A stretch of DNA of 64,000 nucleotides from Novosphingobium sp. CECT 9465 (GCF_920987055.1 NZ_CAKLBX010000001.1:1970501-2034500), one strand, 5' to 3'. Positions 1 through 9,111 are shown, counted from the first letter of the stretch. The notes: a model not told the origin generated them from the sequence alone. Program-made: numbers and translations.

Positions 1-267
1 GCACACTTGCATGAGCGATGTTACGGATTTCCGCGAAGCTTATCGAGCGAACTACACGGGATGTTGGCGGATGTAGGCTGGTCGGCGGAGGTTTGTCGCG
101 AAACGCCGCCTATTCCGTTCGAGAGATACGTCCGATGCCCGTGAGGTACAATTCCATGCGAACGGTTGTGCGTTTCCGTTTTCCGCAACGCAGGCATTCA
201 GGTGACGGGCAAAGCCGTAAGCGATCCCTTAATCGTCTTGCCATTCCCGCATCGATGGTCCGCTTGA

Positions 268-474
268 TCAGGAAGAAGCGACCAATCGCAACCTTGGCTG
301 CAACCGGGTGGCCCATTCGTCAGCCTCGCCGGCCGTATCGATCCCGGTCTTCAGACAATCCACAGCCATGGCCAGATGGAGCGCTGCCATGGCATGCCCA
401 TGATCATCGAGGTCCTGAAGTGCTTCGGTCAAGGTGTCGTAAACTTGATCGAGCGTTCTTGCTGATGCTTGCAT
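268..474 (-). CDS. Small hypothetical protein (68 aa)
   Basis: I do not recognise this protein. It is short, acidic and apparently all-helical, with heptad-like spacing of Leu and Ala across residues 5-45, no signal peptide and no cysteine cluster. I chose the ATG at 474 because a GAGG motif lies about nine bases upstream. The longer reading would need a TTG at 510. It is the only convincing frame in the first kilobase and stands alone, more than 500 bp from the cytochrome gene. Codon choice (GC-rich third positions) looks native, so a real gene is likely, but no function can be given. Confidence 0.55.
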   Translation of the reverse strand: MQASARTLDQVYDTLTEALQDLDDHGHAMAALHLAMAVDCLKTGIDTAGEADEWATRLQPRLRLVASS

Positions 475-510
475 GACGACGGCCTCATTTTGGGGGTCCG
501 GGTTGGACAA

Positions 511-1016
511 TCTAGCCGCCGGTGGCAGCCGGTTGCGTTAGCGATGCGTTTGTTCGTAACGACAGCCATCCCAACCCAAAGCAGAATTTGCACCGCTTAA
601 GATCAATCCTGAGCGCTGCCCTGCGTGTGCATTAAGCATTTTCAGGCAAAATACTTACAGACCTGATAGTTAGATGCCGCGCCTGTGCCGCATTGCAACA
701 TGGCGCGTTTTCCCCAGCAGTACGAAAACTGGTTTCATTTCGGTTAGACACCCGCGATCCCCGAAGATCGCCAATTTGTCCCGATTAGCGAGCCGCATTC
801 GCAATCATCAGCAAAAACGTTACGATTCGGTCACAAAATGTGAATTACGTCACCGGTGCAGGCTTGCCGAGGCATCTTTTGGCCACCGCAGGACGCGGAA
901 TGATTGGCGCGTTAATGTTCCAATCCCGAACAGTATTTCATGCCGTTGGGTGCGATGCGAAAGATTACCCGACATGAAATCCCCGGTTACCCTCCCGCTC
1001 GTCCATGAAAGGAGCG
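511..1016. other. Intergenic stretch with no recognised gene
   Basis: About 500 bp between the small hypothetical gene and the 3' end of the cytochrome gene. It is noticeably less GC-rich than its surroundings, especially around 600-670 and 780-850. The frames across it look like noise. I see no tRNA, no clear intrinsic terminator and no insertion sequence. Confidence 0.5.
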
Positions 1017-1541
1017 TCAGCGAGGCTGGTAGAAGTCCCGGAAGGTCGCCGGCGCGCCGCATTCACGGATCGCCGTTTCGACGTGGCGCTTGCGTTCCGT
1101 GACAAGCGACGCGGAGGTCAGCGCGAACTTTCGTTCATGGGCCACTTCGCTGGCGGTAAATGGCCGGGTCCCCGGCAGCACGCTTTGGCCGCCGATGCCG
1201 AATATCATGAAATTGAGCATATCCGCCAGTTGCTGGTTATCGCTCAACCGGCTCTTGGCGATGTTGGGAAGGCGCAGCAGATAGGCGCGCGTTGCAGGTG
1301 TGCACATCATGTAGCCCACGCGCCCGCGCAGTTCAGGAAGCTTCGCCGGGGCGGAAATGCCCTGCACCCCATGGCAACCGGCGCAATGTTCGACGTAATC
1401 GGCGCGCGCCAGTTCCGGGTCGGAAATCGCCGCAAGACCGTTCGCGACGGTGGTGGCGCGCGGATCGTCCCTGGCCGCCAGTCCCGGCCCGATCAATGCC
1501 GCACACGCCGCGGCAAATGCTGCAAGGCCGATCCGGCGCAC
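1017..1541 (-). CDS. Monohaem c-type cytochrome of the amine dehydrogenase operon
   Basis: This is a 174-residue exported protein with a hydrophobic signal peptide (about residues 1-23) and one haem-binding CAGCH motif at residues 53-57. A Met-containing segment follows (LNFMIFG, about 110-116) that could supply the axial ligand. It is probably a periplasmic electron acceptor for the TTQ amine dehydrogenase, replacing the copper protein amicyanin or azurin used elsewhere. The GTG start at 1541 lies 11 bases after the mauA stop, follows a purine-rich GGGAAAGG and begins exactly at the signal peptide. The long upstream extension of this frame runs through mauA and is not real. A monohaem cytochrome directly after the small-subunit gene matches the aau cluster known from Alcaligenes faecalis. 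Confidence 0.82.
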   Translation of the reverse strand: MRRIGLAAFAAACAALIGPGLAARDDPRATTVANGLAAISDPELARADYVEHCAGCHGVQGISAPAKLPELRGRVGYMMCTPATRAYLLRLPNIAKSRLSDNQQLADMLNFMIFGIGGQSVLPGTRPFTASEVAHERKFALTSASLVTERKRHVETAIRECGAPATFRDFYQPR

Positions 1542-1552
1542 GCCCCTTTCCC

Positions 1553-2095
1553 TTATGCCGCGCCGATCATGATCGCGGTGGAGCAATGGTATTCCATGCT
1601 GCTTGTCCCGAAGCACCAGATCACGTTGTTGTTGAGCTGCGGCAGATAGACCTGCGTTTCGCGGTCGGTGTTGTCGCATCCGCATTGACCGCAAGCAGGC
1701 TTTCCGCAGCAATCGCGATACGCGATCATATAGGCCTTGCCGTCATCGGGATTGATGCACGACCCGACCCACGAAACCGGCGAGGGTTCTGCCCCGGCGG
1801 GGCATGTGTGGATGCCGCCGCCGCAGCAGGTGCATAATGCGCCATCGATCGCGCAATAACGCCAGTAATCGCACTTCGTATCGTCCTTGGTCTGGGCGTT
1901 GCGCGCAAACGCCGTCTTGGCCTCAGGCGTACGGTCGGGCTTGGCGGCCTCGGCGCGGCTCACTGGCAGAACAGGAAAGACCGGTGCGGCAACCAGTGCG
2001 ATGCCAATGCGCGAGATGATGCTCCGGCGCGATGTGCGGCCCGCGAACCGGCGCAGCAGCTTTTCGCCAATCGCGTCGGGATTGAAAGTCTTCAT
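1553..2095 (-). CDS. mauA: TTQ amine dehydrogenase small (light) subunit
   Basis: This is the catalytic subunit of methylamine or aromatic amine dehydrogenase, 180 residues. It has a long twin-arginine-like leader (two Arg at 23-24 before a hydrophobic stretch) and a cysteine-rich core with six disulfides expected. Alignment by eye to the Paracoccus MADH beta chain places the tryptophan tryptophylquinone pair at Trp109 (SWVGSC) and Trp160 (VIWCFG). The acidic residues needed for TTQ formation and catalysis are Asp84 (IDG) and Asp128 (YRDCC). All key residues are present, so an active enzyme is expected in the periplasm. It oxidises primary amines to aldehyde and ammonia. The sequence does not say whether the substrate is methylamine or an aromatic amine. 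Confidence 0.93.
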   Translation of the reverse strand: MKTFNPDAIGEKLLRRFAGRTSRRSIISRIGIALVAAPVFPVLPVSRAEAAKPDRTPEAKTAFARNAQTKDDTKCDYWRYCAIDGALCTCCGGGIHTCPAGAEPSPVSWVGSCINPDDGKAYMIAYRDCCGKPACGQCGCDNTDRETQVYLPQLNNNVIWCFGTSSMEYHCSTAIMIGAA

Positions 2096-2127
2096 GCAAA
2101 TGCCCCCTATTCACGATTTTCCGGCGC

Positions 2128-2730
2128 TCAGGCGGCCTGTACCTTGAGCTGCGAAATGTAGTCCTGCACCGTTGCGATGCCCATTTCATGGGCGATCACC
2201 AGGCTTTCGAGATGTTCACGGCTGTTGACGAGCCCCTTCGAAAGGATCGTTCCTTCGCTATCGAGCAAAACCGCATAAGGCAGCTTGCCCACTTCATAAG
2301 CCTGGCCAACTTCCGGGCCATTGATGAAACGATAGGCTTCCAGCCCGTGCTGCGCGATCATTGTGCGCTGCACTGACGCATCGTCATCGCCGACGAATGT
2401 CAGTTCAAGACGTTCGTCATGGGCGAACGAGCGCGCGGCGGGGATAAGGCCCTTGCACAACGGGCATGTGGCAGAGACGAACATCAGCAGGCGCAGCGGC
2501 ACGGTTTTGGACGGGCCGCCCACGATCACGTCCTTGCCTTCCAGGGTGTGTGCCGGAACCGCGGGTGCCTTGTCCCCAACCGCCGGCCCCCCGCTGGTGG
2601 TTAGCGCGCCGGCAGGTGCTACGCGCATGTGGAGCACACCCACCTGCCGTGCGAGCGCGAGCAGCATCACCACAAGCCCAAGAATGACCAGCCATGAGAT
2701 CACCTGACTGACGATAAGAGCGGTGATCAT
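2128..2730 (-). CDS. mauD: Thioredoxin-like disulfide maturation protein MauD
   Basis: This 200-residue protein has one N-terminal membrane anchor (about residues 5-27) followed by a periplasmic thioredoxin/TlpA-like domain. The redox motif CPLC is at Cys89/Cys92, and a cis-Pro loop (KLPYAV) lies further on. MauD is known to be required for folding the disulfide-rich light subunit. The ATG at 2730 overlaps the mauE stop in an ATGA, which fixes the start. The longer open frame upstream lies within mauE. The gene is 32 bases upstream of mauA, in a translationally coupled order (B-E-D-A) seen in both mau and aau clusters. Confidence 0.9.
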   Translation of the reverse strand: MITALIVSQVISWLVILGLVVMLLALARQVGVLHMRVAPAGALTTSGGPAVGDKAPAVPAHTLEGKDVIVGGPSKTVPLRLLMFVSATCPLCKGLIPAARSFAHDERLELTFVGDDDASVQRTMIAQHGLEAYRFINGPEVGQAYEVGKLPYAVLLDSEGTILSKGLVNSREHLESLVIAHEMGIATVQDYISQLKVQAA

Positions 2731-3278
2731 CGGGAATTCCTTTCCATGGCGGCGAGCGGACCAGTGGCCAGCGCCGCAAGCGCGTTTACGAGGTGCGTGA
2801 GGAGATAGAGTGCTACCCCTCCGGCCAGCGCGATGAGCCATCCGGCAGAAGCGAAAGCGGGCATCGCCGCCAGCGCGGGAACGAGCAGCACGGCAAGCGC
2901 AACGTTGCGCAGCACGAGCGTCCGGCTCAATGGCTGGCGCAGTTCGGAGCGCCCGCAACCGCAATCGATATGCGCCCGGCCGCGTCCGATGTTGATCGCC
3001 ATGGCGGCAGCGAATGCGAGCAGTAGCGCTATGGCCGGAACGGCAGCGCTGCGAAATCCGGCGAGAAGGCCTGATCCGACAGCCAGTTCCACGAAAGGCA
3101 GGGCCATCGCAACCGGACCGACCATTCTGTCAGGCAACAGCCGGTAATTGGCAACGACACCGGGAAACATGCGACGGCTGCGCAGCTTGGCTGCGCCTGC
3201 CGTCAGGAATACCAGTCCCACACCGATTGCCGCCGCCCCGCCGCCGATGGCAAGCGCCGATGCGCCGAGCGTGCTCAC
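2727..3278 (-). CDS. mauE: Membrane protein MauE, amine dehydrogenase maturation
   Basis: This 183-residue integral membrane protein has about four hydrophobic helices (roughly residues 8-28, 55-75, 80-95 and 125-175). The conserved DCGCG motif at about residues 106-110 sits between helices and is typical of the MauE/DoxX-like family. It works with MauD in periplasmic export and disulfide formation of the light subunit, possibly passing reducing equivalents across the membrane through its cysteines. The GTG start at 3278 overlaps the mauB stop (GTGA), and its own stop overlaps the mauD start (ATGA), so these genes are translationally coupled. Confidence 0.88.
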   Translation of the reverse strand: MSTLGASALAIGGGAAAIGVGLVFLTAGAAKLRSRRMFPGVVANYRLLPDRMVGPVAMALPFVELAVGSGLLAGFRSAAVPAIALLLAFAAAMAINIGRGRAHIDCGCGRSELRQPLSRTLVLRNVALAVLLVPALAAMPAFASAGWLIALAGGVALYLLTHLVNALAALATGPLAAMERNSR

Positions 3279-4444
3279 ATCGGCTCCACGACGGTGATGT
3301 GGCCGCCGCCGGCGTTTTCGATGGTGTGCTTGATCTCGCCGGTCTTCGCATCGATCATCCGGCCATTGTTCATGCGATCGGTGACCATGATCATCGCGGC
3401 ATCGTCCTGCGTGATTTCGATATTGTTCACAGGATCCTTCAGCGGGATGCGCCTGGTAACCTTCTTCGTTGCCAGATCGACCGCCCAGATTTCTTCGGCG
3501 CCTTCCTTGTGCGTCCAGTATTCCCCCTTGTGCATCAGCACATAAAGCGTCGAACTGGGACGGTGGAGCGCCATGACCTGCGATCCGCCGGGGAACCACG
3601 CGATGTCGAGCGGTGCGGTATCGGCAGCGCGCAATCCGGCCGCCTGCTGAATCGAAAACGGTTCGCTGACAGTGGGTTTCGCACCGATCACAGCAACCCG
3701 GATCAGCCCGGCATAGCTGAGCAACACAGCCTGCTTCTTTTTGCGATCATACGTGAAATTCGCAAAGATCGGGTCGGCGGCAGCATCGAAGAAGGGTTCG
3801 GTCCGGGTGATGTCCTGCGTCCCACCCTTTACCGTAACGGTAGCCAGCGTTCCATCGGCGCAGAGCGACGAAAAGCCGACTCCGGGATTAGGAATGATGT
3901 TCGCGCAGCCGGGCAGTTCGATAGCGCGGACGAACTTGCGCTTGACCAGATCGATCACATTGACCGACGAAGCCGGATCGAAATTGTAGTCGTAAGCGGT
4001 TTTACCGTCATCGGTGACGACGAAATTGGTCTTCAGCCCGCCTATGATCAGGCGACCGGGCGTGGGAATTTCCGTCAGCAGCTTGAGCGTTCTGGCATCA
4101 TAGACCGCAACCAGATCCTGCCGGGTTCCGCGATTGCCCTTGGTCCAGATCGTTTCGGCAACGTAATAGGCCTTGCCTGCCGGATCGATCGCCATATCGG
4201 AATCGCGCCCCGTGGCGACCATCCCGACCATCTTGCCGGTGGCGGAATCGAAGATGCTCGATCCTGCCGATCCCCAGCCCCCTCGCACAAAGAACCAGCC
4301 GGTGTTTGGCGGCTCCATCGTATTGACCGTGGCCTCCTCAGCCTCTGGCACCACCGTTTCCGCGTGTGCCGGAACGGCGAGCGATCCTGCGACCACGCCT
4401 GCGAAAAGCAATCCCGCCAACCTGCTGCTAACCAGCGTCATCAT
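3275..4444 (-). CDS. mauB: TTQ amine dehydrogenase large (heavy) subunit
   Basis: This 389-residue periplasmic subunit has an N-terminal signal peptide ending near AHA (about residue 28). The rest is a seven-bladed beta-propeller with repeated blade signatures such as DARTLKLLTEIPTPGR, NVIDLVKRKF and WAVDLATKK. The family is the amine dehydrogenase heavy chain, which packs on the TTQ-bearing small subunit as an alpha2beta2 tetramer and shapes the substrate channel. The start at 4444 has an AGGGGG ribosome site upstream and a second in-frame ATG next to it. This is the first gene of the B-E-D-A-cytochrome operon. The upstream 120 bp contain palindromes that look regulatory. Confidence 0.92.
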   Translation of the reverse strand: MMTLVSSRLAGLLFAGVVAGSLAVPAHAETVVPEAEEATVNTMEPPNTGWFFVRGGWGSAGSSIFDSATGKMVGMVATGRDSDMAIDPAGKAYYVAETIWTKGNRGTRQDLVAVYDARTLKLLTEIPTPGRLIIGGLKTNFVVTDDGKTAYDYNFDPASSVNVIDLVKRKFVRAIELPGCANIIPNPGVGFSSLCADGTLATVTVKGGTQDITRTEPFFDAAADPIFANFTYDRKKKQAVLLSYAGLIRVAVIGAKPTVSEPFSIQQAAGLRAADTAPLDIAWFPGGSQVMALHRPSSTLYVLMHKGEYWTHKEGAEEIWAVDLATKKVTRRIPLKDPVNNIEITQDDAAMIMVTDRMNNGRMIDAKTGEIKHTIENAGGGHITVVEPM

Positions 4445-4473
4445 GGCCCCCTAGCTTGAATGTCCGAAGTTTT

Positions 4474-4483
4474 GACGTACGTC
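4474..4483. promoter_or_regulatory. GACGTACGTC palindrome in the mauB leader
   Basis: A perfect 10-base palindrome about 30 bases upstream of the mauB start, nested inside a wider TTGAC...GTCAA inverted pair. It is a possible regulator site; no protein can be assigned from the sequence. Confidence 0.35.
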
Positions 4484-4503
4484 CAGATTCGGTCAAGTTC
4501 CTT

Positions 4504-4517
4504 TTCGCAATTGCGAA
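4504..4517. promoter_or_regulatory. 14-bp perfect palindrome upstream of mauB
   Basis: TTCGCAATTGCGAA is a perfect 14-base palindrome about 60 bases upstream of the mauB start, in the short gap between the TetR gene and mauB. The symmetry and position suit an operator for a dimeric regulator such as the neighbouring TetR protein. The assignment is inferred. Confidence 0.45.
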
Positions 4518-4563
4518 CACTAAAAGCGTCAAGAGATCGCCGCCCAAACAACCCGCCCCGGAC

Positions 4564-5247
4564 TCAAGGGCAATCGGCAAGCCCGGCAATCTCTCGCGAC
4601 GTGATCGTTCTTGCAAGATGAACCAGCGAATGGGCGGCAATCGCGGTAAATGCCCCCAACTGGTGCGACCACGGCTTTTCGTAGCCGCAAAACGGTGTCG
4701 CGCCTTCCATCGATGCGCTGATGAATAGCGCGACAAGGCGCACTTCCTGCTCGCTCAAGGCCGGGTTGAGTTCAGCGACATATTCCGCGATGGTATCGTG
4801 TACGCTTTGATAGAACACCCGCACCCGGTCGGCTACGAACTCGTTGTGGTTCGCCAGCGCCCAGAGTTCAGTGAACAGCCGCGTCGTGCGCTTTCCGCCG
4901 ATGTCATCAAGGCACAGCACGATGATCAGGCGCAGCCTTTCGGCGGCATCGAGACCGGGTTGTCTGACGGTGCGTTCAAGCACTTTCTTGTAACTGTTGA
5001 TAATCTCGTCCAGCAGGGTCTGGATCAGCAGTTCCTTTTTCGGGAAATGATAGCTGACATTGCCGACTTTCATTCCGCATTCAGACGCAATGCGGCGGAT
5101 GGTGAAAGCCCCTGCCCCTTCGTCGATCAGGACGCGCAAGGCAGCCTTGATGATCGCGTCGACCGTTTCGGCGCCGCGCACGTAAGTTCCCGGTCGCGGA
5201 GCGGAGGGCAGTTCGGTATCACGATGATCGAGGCGGGCAGTAGCCAT
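4564..5247 (-). CDS. TetR/AcrR family transcriptional regulator
   Basis: This 227-residue regulator has an N-terminal helix-turn-helix at about residues 25-70 (AFTIRRIASECGMKVGNVSYHF, typical TetR spacing). The all-helical C-terminal domain is expected to bind a ligand. I start it at the ATG at 5247, because the longer reading needs a TTG at 5289 and would run into the inverted repeat at 5279-5304. It lies immediately upstream of mauB on the same strand and is divergent from iorA. It could therefore control either or both; the repeat between TetR and iorA suggests autoregulation plus control of iorAB. Confidence 0.85.
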   Translation of the reverse strand: MATARLDHRDTELPSAPRPGTYVRGAETVDAIIKAALRVLIDEGAGAFTIRRIASECGMKVGNVSYHFPKKELLIQTLLDEIINSYKKVLERTVRQPGLDAAERLRLIIVLCLDDIGGKRTTRLFTELWALANHNEFVADRVRVFYQSVHDTIAEYVAELNPALSEQEVRLVALFISASMEGATPFCGYEKPWSHQLGAFTAIAAHSLVHLARTITSREIAGLADCP

Positions 5248-5278
5248 TACTTGCGCATAACACCAGAATTTGGCCCGC

Positions 5279-5304
5279 GCCAACCGCAATGACTATCGGT
5301 TGGC
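5279..5304. promoter_or_regulatory. Inverted repeat, probable TetR operator
   Basis: GCCAACCG-N10-CGGTTGGC is an inverted repeat with perfect 8-base arms. It is centred about 45 bases upstream of the TetR start and about 165 bases upstream of iorA. Arm length and spacing fit a TetR-family dimer site in a divergent promoter. It is visible directly; the binding protein is inferred. Confidence 0.55.
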
Positions 5305-5457
5305 TGATAAGGGCAACTAAGGTTTCACAAGCCATTCAACAAGGTGCTTGACCCGGCACGTCGCACTCTCCAGTTTCGCCAACGGCCAGTGCCGGTACTG
5401 CCCATGCGGCAGCCCGCTGCACCGGCGATCTTCCGGGCATACCAGGGATATTCGTTG

Positions 5458-5961
5458 ATGAGCGTTACTTTGACCGTAAACGGCACCAAACGCGTGGTCG
5501 ATGCCGAAGCGGACAAGCCGCTGCTGTGGGTTCTGCGCGAAGACCTTGACATGCCGGGCACCAAATTCGGTTGCGGCGCGGGGCTATGCGGGGCCTGCAC
5601 GGTCCATCTCGATGGGGATGCCGTGCGATCGTGCCAGACGCCGATTGCCGATGCGGCGGGCAAGGCGATCACCACGATCGAAGGGGTGGCCACCAATGCT
5701 GTCGGCAAACGCGTGACCGAAGCATGGCAGGCGCTTGACGTGCCGCAGTGCGGATATTGCCAGGCCGGACAGATCATGTCGGCCACAGCATTGCTCAAGC
5801 AGAATCCAAAGCCGACGGCGGACGATATCGACGGTTGGATGAGCGGCAACATCTGTCGCTGTGCCACATACTTGCGTATCCGCGCGGCGATCAGGCAGGC
5901 GGCAGGCCTGCCCCCGGAGATGGCAAACTCAGGCGCTTCGGATGGGGAGAAACCGGCATGA
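5458..5961 (+). CDS. iorA: [2Fe-2S] subunit of an isoquinoline 1-oxidoreductase-type molybdenum hydroxylase
   Basis: This 167-residue electron-transfer subunit has an N-terminal plant-type ferredoxin domain ([15 protein letters not shown], about residues 41-55) and a C-terminal [2Fe-2S] domain. The second cluster shows as CGYCQAGQ (about 101-108) and CRC (about 138-140). It transfers electrons from the molybdenum subunit. I chose the ATG at 5458 because the ferredoxin fold begins there and AGGGA lies ten bases upstream; the open frame further upstream is unlikely to be coding. Its stop overlaps the iorB start as ATGA. No FAD subunit gene is present, which is usual for the periplasmic Ior/Aor-type two-subunit enzymes. 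Confidence 0.9.
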   Translation: MSVTLTVNGTKRVVDAEADKPLLWVLREDLDMPGTKFGCGAGLCGACTVHLDGDAVRSCQTPIADAAGKAITTIEGVATNAVGKRVTEAWQALDVPQCGYCQAGQIMSATALLKQNPKPTADDIDGWMSGNICRCATYLRIRAAIRQAAGLPPEMANSGASDGEKPA

Positions 5962-8123
5962 CCAAGGCTCCCGCGCTCGACCGCCGCTCGTTCATGGTCG
6001 CCTCGCTTGCTGGTGGCGCGGTGCTGACGCTGGACGCCACGATAGTCATCGCGGCCGGTCCAACCGCCCCCGCATCGTCCAACACGCTCAACGCATTCGT
6101 GCGGATCAATCCCGACAATACAGTGACCATCGGGGCGAAGAACCCGGAAATCGGCCAGGGCGTGAAGGTAATGCTGCCGATGCTCATTGCCGAGGAACTC
6201 GATCTGGCATGGGAGCAGGTCAGGATCGAGCAGACCGACGCGAATGAGAAAATCTATGGTGTGCAGTCAGCGGGGGGCAGCACTTCCACGCCGCGCAACT
6301 GGCTGCCCATGCGGCAAGCAGGGGCGGCGGCGCGCGCCATGCTGGTGGCTGCTGCGGCAAAGACGTGGGGCGTCGATGCAGCAACCCTTTCCACCGCACG
6401 GGGCGCTGTATTGCACAAGGCCAGCGGAAAAAGCCTGACGTATGCTTCGCTCGCCAAAGGCGCAGCGGAACAAACGCCGCCCGACCTGGCAAAAGTGCCG
6501 CTCAAGGATGCTTCGGCATTCACGATCATCGGAAAATCCAAGCCCGGTGTGGACGTGCCCGGTATCGTCAAGGGCGCGCCCTTGTTCGGCATCGATACGC
6601 GCCTGCCGGGCATGGTTCACGCAGCCGTGGTCAAATGTCCGGCGCATGGCGGAACCATCGCATCGATCGACGATGCTGCGGTGAAGGCCATTCCCGGCGT
6701 GATCGCGGTGATCCCGGTCAACAGCGGCTATGTGGCAGACGGCAAGACCGACACGGTGCTGATCGTGGCGGACAGCTGGTGGAAAGCCAGCAAGGCGCGC
6801 GAAAAGCTGGTGGTCAAGTGGGACGATGTTGCGGTCAGCGGCTTTTCGAGTGTCGGATATGAAAGGGACGCCGCAGCACTTGTGGGCGCGGTGCCGCAGA
6901 TCAGCCTGTTCAAGGCGGGCGATGCCGATGGTGCGCTGGCCAGTTCATCCAGGGTCGTGAAGGCGGATTATGAATACCCGTTCCTTGCCCACGCCACGCT
7001 TGAACCACAGAATTGCACGGCCCTGTTCAAGGACGGCAAGCTGGAGATCTGGGCGCCGAGCCAGGCACCGGCAGGAGGCCGCGCGGAAACGGCGCGGCTA
7101 TGCGGGTTGACGCCGGATGACCTGACGATCCACCTGACGCGGATCGGCGGCGGGTTTGGCAGGCGGTTGCTGAACGATTACATGGTCATTGCCGGGCAGG
7201 TGGCAAAAGCACTGCCCGGCAAGCCGGTAAAAGTGCTCTATGATCGCACCGATGATTTTCGCCATGATTTCTACCGCCCCGCAGGCTGGCATCGATTCAG
7301 TGCCGGAATTGATGAGACCGGGGCGATCGTTGCGTTCAAGGATCACTTCGTAAGCTTCGGCAAGGACGGCAAGGGACTGCGCGCAGCGGAAATGCAGGCT
7401 ACGGAATTCCCCGGCCCGGTCGTGCCCAACGTCGATCTTGGCGTCAGCTACATGGCGACCAACCTTGCCACCGGCTGGCTGCGCGCGCCGACTTCCAATG
7501 CGATGGCGTTCGTGTTCCAGAGCTTTCTTGACGAAGTGGCCGAAGCCGCAGGGCTGGACCTGCCCGAACTGATGCGCCGCACACTGGGTGCCCCGCGCGA
7601 AATTCCGGGCGGTCGCGTGGCGCTCAACACTGGCCGCGCCCGTGGCGTAATCGATGCCGTGTGCAAGGCGGCGGGCTGGACAGGTCGCCAGAAGGGGCGC
7701 GGCTTCGGCTTCTATTTTTCTCACCTGGGCTATTTCGCCGAAGTGGTCGATGTAACCCTTTCCGAAGGCACGGTGAGGGTGGACAAGGTGTGGGTGGCAG
7801 GCGATGTCGGATCGCACATCATCAACCCCCTGAACGCCATGAATCAGGTGCAGGGATCGGTGATCGAAGGCCTGGGCCAAGCCATGCTCGGCCAGAAGAT
7901 CGTGCAGGAAAACGGTAAGGTCACTGCCGAGAACTTTGGCGATTTCGCCCTGATGCGGATCGATGGGGTGCCGGGTGAGATTGCGGTGGAGTTCGTCAAG
8001 ACCGAATTCCCGCCCACCGGACTCGGCGAGCCGGCACTGCCCCCGGTAATCCCGGCCCTCGCCAACGCGATCTATTCGGTCACCGGAAAACGGCATCGCC
8101 GCCTTCCGCTGGAGCTGATATAG
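5958..8123 (+). CDS. iorB: Molybdopterin-binding subunit of an isoquinoline 1-oxidoreductase-type enzyme
   Basis: This 721-residue catalytic subunit begins with a twin-arginine signal ([13 protein letters not shown]), so the complex is probably exported folded, with IorA carried along. It has the tandem aldehyde oxidase/xanthine dehydrogenase-type molybdenum-binding layout of this family. The cofactor loop GGGFGRR is at about residues 395-401, and the C-terminal GLGEPALPP carries the catalytic Glu. The family hydroxylates N-heterocycles or oxidises aldehydes. Next to an amine dehydrogenase, an aldehyde substrate is plausible but not proven. The start at 5958 is fixed by the ATGA overlap and the signal peptide. 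Confidence 0.9.
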   Translation: MTKAPALDRRSFMVASLAGGAVLTLDATIVIAAGPTAPASSNTLNAFVRINPDNTVTIGAKNPEIGQGVKVMLPMLIAEELDLAWEQVRIEQTDANEKIYGVQSAGGSTSTPRNWLPMRQAGAAARAMLVAAAAKTWGVDAATLSTARGAVLHKASGKSLTYASLAKGAAEQTPPDLAKVPLKDASAFTIIGKSKPGVDVPGIVKGAPLFGIDTRLPGMVHAAVVKCPAHGGTIASIDDAAVKAIPGVIAVIPVNSGYVADGKTDTVLIVADSWWKASKAREKLVVKWDDVAVSGFSSVGYERDAAALVGAVPQISLFKAGDADGALASSSRVVKADYEYPFLAHATLEPQNCTALFKDGKLEIWAPSQAPAGGRAETARLCGLTPDDLTIHLTRIGGGFGRRLLNDYMVIAGQVAKALPGKPVKVLYDRTDDFRHDFYRPAGWHRFSAGIDETGAIVAFKDHFVSFGKDGKGLRAAEMQATEFPGPVVPNVDLGVSYMATNLATGWLRAPTSNAMAFVFQSFLDEVAEAAGLDLPELMRRTLGAPREIPGGRVALNTGRARGVIDAVCKAAGWTGRQKGRGFGFYFSHLGYFAEVVDVTLSEGTVRVDKVWVAGDVGSHIINPLNAMNQVQGSVIEGLGQAMLGQKIVQENGKVTAENFGDFALMRIDGVPGEIAVEFVKTEFPPTGLGEPALPPVIPALANAIYSVTGKRHRRLPLELI

Positions 8124-8133
8124 CGCAGTTCCA

Positions 8134-9111
8134 ATGATAGCGACCACGCCCCTCGACATCCTGCGCTTCATCGTGGATCGCCATGCCGAAGCCATCGATA
8201 CGGTACTTGTCACGCTGATCGGCATTGAAGGCGCTTCGTCCCGCGCCATTGGCGCACAGATGGCGGTTGCGGCCGACGGGCGCAGGATCGGATCATTTTC
8301 CGGCGGCTGCGTGGAAGATGCCGTGGCTGCCGAAGCGCTTGAAGCGCTCGACGACGGCTGGGGCCGCGTGGTGCGCTATGGTATCGGTTCTGCCTATATC
8401 GACATCCGCCTGCCCTGTGGCGGCGGCATCGACCTGCTGTTCACGCCGCGTCCCGATGCGGCAACCATGATCTCGGCGCTTGGGCAACTGGATCAGCGGC
8501 GCGCTACAGGCCTTGCCCTGGGCTGCGACAGCGTTGCACTCCTGCCTGACGCTGTGTCCCGTTCCTGGGACGGAAACAGTCTCCATCATGCCTATCAGCC
8601 CGCGTTGCGCATCGTCGCGCTGGGACAGGGCGAGGACCTCACCGCATTTGCCCGCCTTGGCGCGGCATTCGGCGCGCAAGTGCAGGCCCTGACGCCGGAC
8701 CTTCCAACGCGGGACCTGCTGGGTGACGAGGGCATCGAGGCTACGTTTCTGCCCACACGCAACACCCTGCCCATCGCCCATGGCGATCCCTGGACCGCCA
8801 TCGTGTTCCTGTTCCATGGGCGCGACTGGGAGGAATTCCTGCTTCCGCAAGCCCTTGCCCTGCGATCGTTCTACATCGGCGCGATAGGGAGCCGAAAGAC
8901 ACATGCCGCGCGGCGGGCGATGCTTTCCCATTCGGGCGTATCCATGGAACAGATCGAGACGCTCCGCGGCCATATCGGGCTGATTCCGGCAACGCGGGAC
9001 CCGGCGACTTTGGCAGTTTCGATCCTGGGCGAGATTGTTGCGGATTATAATGCTCTGGCGCTCTGGTCGCACTGGATGGGGCAGCCGCTCGAAACGACGG
9101 CGTCCGCGTGA
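8134..9111 (+). CDS. xdhC: XdhC/CoxI family molybdenum enzyme maturation factor
   Basis: This 325-residue protein has an N-terminal XdhC/CoxI domain with the conserved SFSGGCVEDAV motif (about residues 52-62). The C-terminal Rossmann-like XdhC domain shows in IGAIGSRKTHAAR (about 248-260). The family binds and sulfurates or delivers the molybdenum cofactor to xanthine-dehydrogenase-type enzymes. It lies 10 bases after iorB and overlaps the next gene by four bases (GTGA), so it belongs to the iorAB operon and presumably matures that enzyme. Confidence 0.9.
   Translation: MIATTPLDILRFIVDRHAEAIDTVLVTLIGIEGASSRAIGAQMAVAADGRRIGSFSGGCVEDAVAAEALEALDDGWGRVVRYGIGSAYIDIRLPCGGGIDLLFTPRPDAATMISALGQLDQRRATGLALGCDSVALLPDAVSRSWDGNSLHHAYQPALRIVALGQGEDLTAFARLGAAFGAQVQALTPDLPTRDLLGDEGIEATFLPTRNTLPIAHGDPWTAIVFLFHGRDWEEFLLPQALALRSFYIGAIGSRKTHAARRAMLSHSGVSMEQIETLRGHIGLIPATRDPATLAVSILGEIVADYNALALWSHWMGQPLETTASA

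Noticed and set aside
3014..4459. Long plus-strand open frame opposite mauB and mauE
   Set aside because: It is a shadow of the GC-rich minus-strand genes. It is rich in Arg, His and Asp with no motifs and crosses a gene boundary.
5248..5289. N-terminal extension of the TetR regulator
   Set aside because: It requires a TTG start inside a strong inverted repeat. The ATG at 5247 is simpler.
7098..8249. 383-codon minus-strand frame opposite iorB
   Set aside because: Antisense shadow. The plus strand carries the conserved molybdenum-binding motifs.
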